A stretch of 64,000 nt of DNA, from contig NZ_JASBRE010000002.1 in NCBI RefSeq assembly GCF_029960815.1, forward strand, positions 312,698 through 376,697, in the 5' to 3' direction. Origin of the DNA: Pseudomonas sp. AL03 (GTDB lineage Bacteria; Pseudomonadota; Gammaproteobacteria; Pseudomonadales; Pseudomonadaceae). The notes under the pieces were generated by a model, which was not told the origin of the DNA, did not search any database, and was given only the letters and a program-made list of their open reading frames with translations. Position 1 is the stretch's first letter. Each line of letters begins with the position of its first letter. The position numbers and the translations under genes were made by a program. This document shows, one piece after another, positions 58,176-64,000 of this stretch.

Positions 58176-58381
58176 ATTGATCAGTATTGCGCCGAGTCCA
58201 GTTAACCGGTCGCGATTTTTAAACAAATTTGGAATACGGGCGCTTCGGTTGAGTTCTCATCAGTCTGCGAGACTGCCGGAATTCATCAAGAAGCACATAC
58301 ATGGTCGGATGATCCGTGCATTTTTGCGCAAGTTAGGCATAATACGCGGCTTCGAATTTTGACACCTACAGACCTTTTCTT

Positions 58382-59020
58382 ATGCATAAAGAACCTCGTA
58401 AGGTCCGTGAGTTTCGTCGCCGCGAGCAAGAAATTCTCGATACCGCGCTCAAGCTGTTCCTCGATCAAGGTGAAGACAGTGTCACCGTCGAGATGATTGC
58501 TGATGCCGTCGGTATCGGCAAAGGCACGATCTACAAGCACTTCAAATCCAAGGCCGAGATCTATTTGCGCCTGATGCTCGATTACGAGCGCGATTTGAAC
58601 GAGCTGTTGCATTCGGCCGATGTCGACAAGGACAAGGAAGCCCTGTCCCGCGCCTACTTCGAATTCCGCATGCGCGACCCTCAACGCTATCGGTTGTTCG
58701 ATCGCCTGGAAGAAAAGGTGGTCAAGGGCAATCAGGTGCCGGAGATGGTCGAGGAGCTGCACAAGATCCGCGCCTCGAACTTCGAACGCCTGACCCTGCT
58801 GATCAAGGGCCGGATCAGCGAAGGCAAGCTCGAAGACGTGCCGCCATACTTCCATTACTGCGCGTCCTGGGCGCTGGTGCACGGCGCTGTGGCGCTGTAT
58901 CACTCGCCGTTCTGGAGCAATGTGCTGGAAGATCAGGAAGGCTTCTTCCAGTTCCTGATGGATATCGGCGTGCGCATGGGCAACAAGCGCAAGCGCGATA
59001 CCGACACCCCGAGCAGCTGA
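58382..59020 (+). CDS. TetR-family transcriptional regulator
   Basis: A 212-residue TetR regulator with the N-terminal helix-turn-helix at about 15-60 (VTVEMIADAVGIGKGTIYKH). The C-terminal ligand domain ends in a basic tail NKRKRD. Its targets are not evident: the divergent neighbour is the sRNA locus, and moaA follows after 142 bp with a palindrome between. The same gene follows tatD in P. aeruginosa. Confidence 0.9.
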   Translation: MHKEPRKVREFRRREQEILDTALKLFLDQGEDSVTVEMIADAVGIGKGTIYKHFKSKAEIYLRLMLDYERDLNELLHSADVDKDKEALSRAYFEFRMRDPQRYRLFDRLEEKVVKGNQVPEMVEELHKIRASNFERLTLLIKGRISEGKLEDVPPYFHYCASWALVHGAVALYHSPFWSNVLEDQEGFFQFLMDIGVRMGNKRKRDTDTPSS

Positions 59021-59041
59021 GTCCATACAGTTCGCCTTATC

Positions 59042-59067
59042 GCGCCATGATATTCACACCATGGCGC
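59042..59067 (+). terminator. Hairpin after the TetR gene
   Basis: GCGCCATG and CATGGCGC (59042-59049 and 59060-59067) with a 10-base loop. There is no T-run, so it may end transcription weakly or be a protein site. Confidence 0.4.
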
Positions 59068-59100
59068 AGTACCGCAGGAATATACTCAGGCTTAGGTATT

Positions 59101-59132
59101 GCTAAAACTTGATTTGTGAGTCAAGTTTTAGC
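59101..59132. promoter_or_regulatory. Perfect 12-bp inverted repeat before moaA
   Basis: GCTAAAACTTGA and TCAAGTTTTAGC (59101-59112 and 59121-59132) around 8 bases, 31 bp before the moaA start. It could be an operator or an mRNA hairpin near the ribosome site. Half-sites TTGA/TCAA are 8 apart, not the 6 of ANR/FNR boxes. Confidence 0.5.
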
Positions 59133-59162
59133 GGTCCGAATATTCTTCCGCCGGAGTGATCC

Positions 59163-60131
59163 ATGATCGTTGACCGTCAAGGCAGGCGTTTTCGCAATTT
59201 GCGAATCAGTCTGACTTCAGCCTGCAATTACGCTTGTACCTACTGCGTGCCCAACGGCAAGCGTTTGGTGGCTGCGCAGGATGAGCTGTCGGCTGAGGCC
59301 ATGGCGCGTGGCGTGGCTTATCTGATCGAGGCCGCAGGCATCGAGCGTTTGCGCATTACCGGTGGCGAGCCGCTGGTCAGCCCCAAACTCGAAACCTTCA
59401 TGACCGCCGTCGGGCAGATGGGCCTGGCGGACATCAGCCTGACTACCAACGGTCAGCTGTTGGCGAAAAAACTGCCACTGCTGGTGGACGCTGGCATTCG
59501 TCGCATTAACGTTTCGCTCGATACCCTGGATGCCAGCGCTTTTCGCAGCATTGCCCGTGGCGGCGATCTGGCGACGGTGCTCGACGGTATGGATCAGGCC
59601 AGTGCGGCCGGCCTGAAGATCAAGGTCAATATGGTGCCGCTGCGTGGGCAGAACCTCGATCAAGTGATGCCGCTACTCGATTATTGTCTGGAGCGCGGCT
59701 ATGAGCTTCGCTTCATCGAGCTGATGCGCATGGGCCACCTGGCCAGCGACTCCAATGCTTTCCTGCAGCAGTTCGTGAGCCTTCAGCAGTTGCTGAGCCT
59801 GATTGGTGAGCGCCACGAGTATCTTCAGGCCGATGCGCCAGTCGACGCCACAGCCGTGCGCTACGAGATCCCAGGGCAAGGCCACTTCGGTGTGATCGCC
59901 AACGAAAGCGTGCCGTTCTGCCGCACCTGCTCGCGCTTGCGTCTGTCGTCTACGGGCTGGCTACATGGCTGCCTGTCGTCGAGCAACCGCCACTATGTCG
60001 GCGATCTGCTGGACAAACCCCGTCATCAAGCATTGCCCGCCTTGCAGAGACTCTTGGTGAAAGCCTTGGGTGATAAACAGGAAGTGGCATTTTCTGGTGG
60101 CGCGACCGTGATGAAAATCATCGGCGGCTAA
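59163..60131 (+). CDS. moaA: GTP 3',8-cyclase MoaA
   Basis: A 322-residue radical-SAM enzyme that starts molybdenum-cofactor synthesis from GTP. The SAM cluster is Cys21, Cys25 and Cys28 (CNYACTYC); the second cluster is Cys253, Cys256 and Cys270. ITGGEPLV is the SAM-binding motif. The C-terminal Gly-Gly needed for catalysis is kept (KIIGG). CCGGAG precedes ATG 59163. It stands apart from other moa genes, and the window also holds a molybdenum hydroxylase 20 kb away. Confidence 0.93.
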   Translation: MIVDRQGRRFRNLRISLTSACNYACTYCVPNGKRLVAAQDELSAEAMARGVAYLIEAAGIERLRITGGEPLVSPKLETFMTAVGQMGLADISLTTNGQLLAKKLPLLVDAGIRRINVSLDTLDASAFRSIARGGDLATVLDGMDQASAAGLKIKVNMVPLRGQNLDQVMPLLDYCLERGYELRFIELMRMGHLASDSNAFLQQFVSLQQLLSLIGERHEYLQADAPVDATAVRYEIPGQGHFGVIANESVPFCRTCSRLRLSSTGWLHGCLSSSNRHYVGDLLDKPRHQALPALQRLLVKALGDKQEVAFSGGATVMKIIGG

Positions 60132-60140
60132 ACACGATCC

Positions 60141-60289
60141 CTGTAGCAGCTGCCGAAGGCTGCGTTCGGCTGCGCAGCAGTCGTAAATCCTGTAAGCAAA
60201 ATATGTCTGGAACACCGCATCGCCTGATCTCGCGACTGCTTCGTCCGAACGCGGCCCGAACCGAACGCAGCCTCCGGCAGCTGCTACAA
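60141..60289. repeat. REP doublet after moaA
   Basis: CTGTAGCAGCTGCCGAAGGC at 60141 and its imperfect inverse near 60262-60289 flank a 75-base middle. The core matches the doublets at 2636 and 46952. The right arm is more degenerate and carries an extra GAACGCGGCCC piece. Confidence 0.75.
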
Positions 60290-60373
60290 GAGCCATGCCT
60301 CTCCCGAGCTGGCGCGGAAGCTGCATCCCATGGCCATTCGCCGGTTTTCCGTCACCGGCCTCTGGAGGGTAGG

Positions 60374-60982
60374 ATGCGTAGCCTGGTTTTGCTGCTGGCC
60401 GTTTTGGCGCTTGGTGGCTGCATGAATGTCAGCGATCTGGCTGAAGGGACTCGCTACCACATGAGCGATGCGGGGCTGCTCGACCATAGCGACAGCCGTC
60501 GTGTGAATAACCTGCGCATTCAACCGGATTCATTCGTCTATATCGCCCAAGGCGCCTTTGTGCCGCCAGGCAGTGCTGTCTACCCACGACCTAACGTGAT
60601 AGCCGAAATCGCCTTCGATGGCTTTGTCGAATACTTCCCTATGGTCCGCCGCGCCCGTGCCCCGGCAGGCCTTGATCAAGCCATGGGCGAGGCCCGTGCC
60701 GCCGGTGCCCATTACCTGCTCTATACCCGATTCGCCAGGTCCGACGACCGTATCGGCAACTCGGACGAATGGCTCGATCAGGAAGCCCTGGATCGCCTCG
60801 GTATCGACAGCGGCGTGATTCAGATCATGTTGATCGAGACCAGTACCCAGTATTTGATTGATACTGCACGCATCAAGAGTCGTGGCGGTTTACTGACGTT
60901 CCACGACAAAAAGCCAGAGGACCTGATGGGCCCGCCGCTGGAACAATACGCGCGCAGCCTGCTGGGGCTCAGCGACCAGTAA
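60374..60982 (+). CDS. DUF4823 lipoprotein
   Basis: A 202-residue predicted lipoprotein. The signal peptide ends in LALGGC with the lipid-bearing Cys16. The DUF4823 pattern is seen in [20 protein letters not shown] and [15 protein letters not shown] 60374 is preceded by GGAGG; the frame running back to 60203 crosses the REP. It is probably periplasmic and outer-membrane linked. The function is unknown. Confidence 0.82.
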   Translation: MRSLVLLLAVLALGGCMNVSDLAEGTRYHMSDAGLLDHSDSRRVNNLRIQPDSFVYIAQGAFVPPGSAVYPRPNVIAEIAFDGFVEYFPMVRRARAPAGLDQAMGEARAAGAHYLLYTRFARSDDRIGNSDEWLDQEALDRLGIDSGVIQIMLIETSTQYLIDTARIKSRGGLLTFHDKKPEDLMGPPLEQYARSLLGLSDQ

Positions 60983-60999
60983 TTCAAAAGGAGAACGCC

Positions 61000-61560
61000 A
61001 TGAGTGGCCCGCAAAAAGCCAACGATCTGTTGGGGCAAATCCCCAAAACCAAAGGCTTGCCGCCAGTCCACCTGTGGAACCCCGACTTTTGCGGCGACAT
61101 CGACATGCGTATCGCCCGTGACGGCAGCTGGTATTACCTGGGCACGCCGATCGGGCGCAAGCCGATGGTCAAGCTGTTCTCCACCATCATTCGCCGCGAT
61201 GGTGACGATTACTTCCTCATTACCCCGGTCGAGAAAGTTGGCATCAAGGTCGACGATGCGCCCTTCGTGGCGATTGCCGTGGATGTCGAAGGCGAAGGTG
61301 AAGCCCAACTCCTGCGTTTTACCACCAATGTCGATGAGACCGCCGAGGCCGGCACCGAACACCCCATGCGCGTGGTGATCGACCCCGTAACGCAGGAGCC
61401 CGCCCCCTACGTGCATGTGCGCACCAACCTAGAAGCCTTGATCCACCGCAACGTGTTTTACCAACTGGTGGAATTGGCCGTGACCCGTGAGATCGACGGG
61501 CAGCGCTGGTTAGGCGTGTGGAGTGGTGGCGAGTTCTTCCCCATCGGGCTTGAGCCTTAA
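61000..61560 (+). CDS. DUF1285 family protein
   Basis: A 186-residue cytoplasmic protein of the DUF1285 family. [20 protein letters not shown] and [20 protein letters not shown] are the family's conserved start. AAAGGAG precedes the ATG, 17 bp after the lipoprotein gene, so the two are probably co-transcribed. The structure of a homologue shows a small beta-rich fold, but no function is known. Confidence 0.88.
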   Translation: MSGPQKANDLLGQIPKTKGLPPVHLWNPDFCGDIDMRIARDGSWYYLGTPIGRKPMVKLFSTIIRRDGDDYFLITPVEKVGIKVDDAPFVAIAVDVEGEGEAQLLRFTTNVDETAEAGTEHPMRVVIDPVTQEPAPYVHVRTNLEALIHRNVFYQLVELAVTREIDGQRWLGVWSGGEFFPIGLEP

Positions 61561-61587
61561 CTCGCTGAGTTGCTGTGTTCTGGAAAA

Positions 61588-61609
61588 CGGCCCGCTATTA
61601 AGCGGGCCG
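61588..61609. terminator. Hairpin between the DUF1285 and lipase genes
   Basis: CGGCCCGCT-ATTA-AGCGGGCCG has a perfect 9-bp stem, preceded by AAAA. On the minus strand that becomes a short T4 run, so it suits the lipase transcript best. Confidence 0.65.
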
Positions 61610-61621
61610 CTGTCATTGGGC

Positions 61622-62494
61622 TTACAAACCCTTGCTCTTGAGCCGAGCGGCATGGTCAAGGTAGAGCTTGACCGGGTTCACATTCCAGCTGTCGACCCCT
61701 GCTATCTGATTGACTGCGTCAAAATGGTCCATCGGGTAATCCGAGCGAATCACTTTCCCCAGGTGCGAACTGTATTGACCGACCAGCCCGTCGTTGGCGT
61801 TTTTCTCTTTGTAAAATAGCTTCGACAGCACGATACAGTTCAAGTGGGACGGATCGAGGGGTTGCAGGCTTTGAAAGTTTTGTACGATCCCGCTCCAAGA
61901 GTAGTAATACACGCCGTTTTCAATTTCGTTGCCTTCCCCACCCCAATGTTTCGGTATCCCTTGCGGGTACTTGAGATTGAAAGCGGCCAATCCTGCGCTG
62001 GTCAGGGATTCGAAAGCCGCTTGAGCGTCCTGAGGGTTTTCCGGATGGCCGCTGATCAACGAAATGAAAGTGCCGACTGCTTTGAACAGGGCTAAAACGA
62101 GCGCTTCGGGCAACTCTCCAGGCGTCAGCGCCTTATGCAATTGGTCGGCAATCTCGGAGCCATGATTGGGGCAGCTGACGGAAGTGACTGATGCGACCTT
62201 TTCCGGGTGCAGCGCCGCTACGTAGCGTGCGGCCAGTGGACCTTGGCTGTGCCCGATCAGATTGACCTTGGCGGCTCCCGTTTCCTGCAAAATACGGTTG
62301 ACGTGTTCGAGCAGTTTTTTACCGCGCTCCTCGTTTCCGTTAACGGCTGGAATATTGACGGCAAACACCTTGGCGCCAGCATGTTCCAGAGCTTCCTTGA
62401 TCTCGAAGAAGTAGGGATAGCCGGCAATTTTATCGAAGCCAAAAAGGCCGTGGACTAAAACAATCGGGTATTGCGTAGACGCATCCATGTTCAT
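61622..62494 (-). CDS. Triacylglycerol lipase, family I.1, Proteus-type
   Basis: A 290-residue lipase. The oxyanion segment [10 protein letters not shown] is at 12-21, nucleophile Ser83 lies in IGHSQGP, Asp235 in NANDGLVG and His257 in MDHFDAV. No signal peptide is present. The length, the GHSQG elbow and the lack of an export signal match the Proteus/psychrophile branch of family I.1, whose members fold without the Lif foldase. No Lif gene is near. How it would leave the cell is open. A start at 62488 is also possible. Confidence 0.88.
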   Translation of the reverse strand: MNMDASTQYPIVLVHGLFGFDKIAGYPYFFEIKEALEHAGAKVFAVNIPAVNGNEERGKKLLEHVNRILQETGAAKVNLIGHSQGPLAARYVAALHPEKVASVTSVSCPNHGSEIADQLHKALTPGELPEALVLALFKAVGTFISLISGHPENPQDAQAAFESLTSAGLAAFNLKYPQGIPKHWGGEGNEIENGVYYYSWSGIVQNFQSLQPLDPSHLNCIVLSKLFYKEKNANDGLVGQYSSHLGKVIRSDYPMDHFDAVNQIAGVDSWNVNPVKLYLDHAARLKSKGL

Positions 62495-62705
62495 GCTTAT
62501 ACCTGTCGATAGCTGACTTTAGTGGTACAGATGCTATTGACTGCTTGATCTGTCGTGGCTAACCGTAGGTCACAATAGGGGTTCGTTCAAATTGATCGCC
62601 TGGACGCCGTCAAACAGCAAAATTCAAATTGACACCCAATCGTATGATGATTAGCGTGGGCATCCATCGCGAACGGCTTTGTGTCGTTGCTGCACCGAGG
62701 TGTCC

Positions 62706-63422
62706 ATGTCCAGCAGTTTTCATGCGTCGACGGTCGATTGGCTGGGTTGCTGGATCGCCACGGGGCAGGTCAAGCCGGGTGAAACCCTCAAGGTCGAAGC
62801 CGACCTGGGCGAGCAACTCGGTGTCAGTCGCACCGTTATCCGCGAAGCCATAAAAACCCTGGTCGCCAAAGGTATGCTCGAAGTCGGGCCAAAGGTCGGC
62901 ACACGGGTGTTGCCGGTGCGACGCTGGAACCTCTTCGATCCACAAGTCGTAGGCTGGCTTTCGCGCAGCGGCTTGCCGGAAAACTTCGTCGACGATTTGC
63001 TCGACCTGCGCCGCACCATCGAACCGATGGCCGTACGCTGGGCGTGCGAGCGCGCTACCGTCGAGCAGGTTCAAGCCATCCTTCAGGCTTACAACGCATT
63101 GGCGAGGGCAGTGGACAGCGGTGTCGATTACAACCGTGCCGACCAGTTCTTCCACGAGTGCATCCTCGCCGCCAGTCACAATCAATTCATCGAACAAATG
63201 GTCCCGGCCCTCGGCGCGCTGCTCGCGGTGTCTTTCGAGGTGTCCGCCGCCGACCCGGACGAACTGCGCCGCACGCTACCGATTCACCAAGACATGGCCG
63301 AAGCCATCGCCGCCCGGGATGCCGCGAGGGGTGTCTGGGCCTGCATGACCCTGATCGATAACGCCGACCTGGCCATCAAGCGCTTCTACCCGCAAGTCAT
63401 GGCCGACAAGAAGGCCAGCTGA
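62706..63422 (+). CDS. FadR-subfamily GntR regulator
   Basis: A 238-residue GntR regulator. The winged helix spans about 10-70 (LGEQLGVSRTVIREAIKTLV), and the FCD ligand domain has DLLDLRRTIEP and the metal-type His in HQDM and FFHECI. ATG 62706 has GAGG upstream. It lies 25 bp before the SMP-30 gene and resembles DgoR-type regulators of sugar-acid use, so it likely controls the locus that runs off the window end. Confidence 0.88.
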   Translation: MSSSFHASTVDWLGCWIATGQVKPGETLKVEADLGEQLGVSRTVIREAIKTLVAKGMLEVGPKVGTRVLPVRRWNLFDPQVVGWLSRSGLPENFVDDLLDLRRTIEPMAVRWACERATVEQVQAILQAYNALARAVDSGVDYNRADQFFHECILAASHNQFIEQMVPALGALLAVSFEVSAADPDELRRTLPIHQDMAEAIAARDAARGVWACMTLIDNADLAIKRFYPQVMADKKAS

Positions 63423-63447
63423 CAACAATAAGAAAGCAGGAGGTTTC

Positions 63448-64000
63448 ATGACGTGGACTGCGGTTACCGAACACCGGGCGAGACTGGGCGAAGGCCCGTT
63501 CTGGGACGCGCCGACCCAGGCGCTGTACTGGGTTGATATCGCCGGTCAACAGGCGCTGCGGCTGATTGGCGCCAACGTGCAGATCTGGCAGATGCCCGAG
63601 CACGTGTCTGCCTTCATACCCTGCGAAAGCGGCGATGCGCTGGTGACGTTGAACAGCGGCGTGTATCGACTCGATCTGGATTCCCCCGGCCTGGAACCAC
63701 GACTGACCTTGCTTTGCGTCGCCGATCCGCAACCCGGCAATCGCGCCAATGAAGCCCGCTGCGATGCTCAAGGCCGACTCTGGCTCGGCACCCTGCAGAA
63801 CAACATCGGCGAGCAGGGCGAAGACTTGCCCATCGTGCGGCGTACCGGTGGCTTGTTTCGCATCGATCACGATGCTCGGGTCACGCCGTTGCTTCGAGGG
63901 TTGGGCATCCCTAATACGTTGCTGTGGAGCGAAGACGCAACCACCGTGTATTTCGCCGACAGCCTCGACAGCACGCTCTACCAGTATTTCATCCGCACCG
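63448..64000 (+). CDS. SMP-30/gluconolactonase-family protein, 3' truncated by window edge
   Basis: The first 184 residues of a six-bladed propeller lactonase. LGEGPFWDAPTQALYWVDI is the family start with the metal-binding Glu, and GNRANEARCDAQGRLWLGT carries the Asn/Asp ligands. IPNTLLWSEDATTVYFADS follows. AGGAGG precedes ATG 63448. Such enzymes open sugar lactones before dehydration. Next to a DgoR-like regulator the substrate is probably an aldonolactone. The rest lies outside the window. Confidence 0.9.
   Translation, partial: MTWTAVTEHRARLGEGPFWDAPTQALYWVDIAGQQALRLIGANVQIWQMPEHVSAFIPCESGDALVTLNSGVYRLDLDSPGLEPRLTLLCVADPQPGNRANEARCDAQGRLWLGTLQNNIGEQGEDLPIVRRTGGLFRIDHDARVTPLLRGLGIPNTLLWSEDATTVYFADSLDSTLYQYFIRT

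Noticed and set aside
59109..59124. TTGATTTGTGAGTCAA as an ANR/FNR box before moaA
   Set aside because: The TTGA and TCAA half-sites are separated by 8 bases instead of 6, and they are part of a longer 12-bp inverted repeat.

Overview
The window reads as chromosome of a fluorescent Pseudomonas (P. fluorescens group, inferred). It is GC-rich. It carries Pseudomonas-type palindromic REP doublets. The run comEC-exbB-exbD-lpxK-ycaR-kdsB-ptp-murB ... rne/rluC-sppA-yceF-yceD-rpmF-plsX-fabD-fabG-acpP-fabF-pabC-mltG-tmk-holB-pilZ-tatD follows the order known from P. aeruginosa. Almost everything is dense core genome. I see no phage, insertion sequence, CRISPR array or plasmid gene.

Layout. 1-7.2 kb: end of a SixA phosphatase, an acyl-CoA ligase with a hotdog thioesterase, two overlapping alpha/beta hydrolases, a YfcG-like GST with a DUF4892 protein, and an AI-2E family transporter. 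7.2-7.8 kb: a small non-core patch holding a 46-codon gene with a textbook ribosome binding site, a perfect palindrome, and the fused remains of a response regulator and a histidine kinase. 7.8-16.4 kb: pyrF, two oxidoreductases, a MocR regulator, an HBM-type chemoreceptor, and a tandemly duplicated tRNA-Glu/tRNA-Gly unit. 16.5-21.7 kb: a secreted M20 dipeptidase, then an operon of AlaX-like editing protein, 2-oxoglutarate/Fe(II) oxygenase and LysE exporter, divergent from a LysR regulator. 21.7-28.7 kb: fadE, a transglutaminase-like protein, a GST and an ABC-2 exporter.

28.8-35.7 kb is the envelope block (comEC, exbBD, lpxK, kdsB, murB). It is followed at 35.9-40.3 kb by a two-subunit molybdenum hydroxylase with its XdhC and MocA maturation factors. 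rne (with a long leader) and rluC diverge at 44.2 kb. rluC leads into the fatty-acid, phospholipid and DNA-replication genes up to tatD at 58.0 kb. An RgsA-like small RNA lies on the minus strand between tatD and a TetR regulator. The last 5 kb holds moaA, a DUF4823 lipoprotein, a DUF1285 protein, a foldase-independent type lipase, and the start of a sugar-acid locus (GntR regulator plus SMP-30 lactonase, cut by the window end).

Most interesting: the alaX/2OG-oxygenase/lysE operon, whose three activities fit making or handling a modified free amino acid, exporting it and clearing mischarged tRNA; the unrecognised 46-codon gene beside a two-component-system deletion scar; a nearly leaderless yceD-rpmF promoter; and the rgsA locus with doubled -10 elements. 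All functions are read from sequence by eye. No database search was run.
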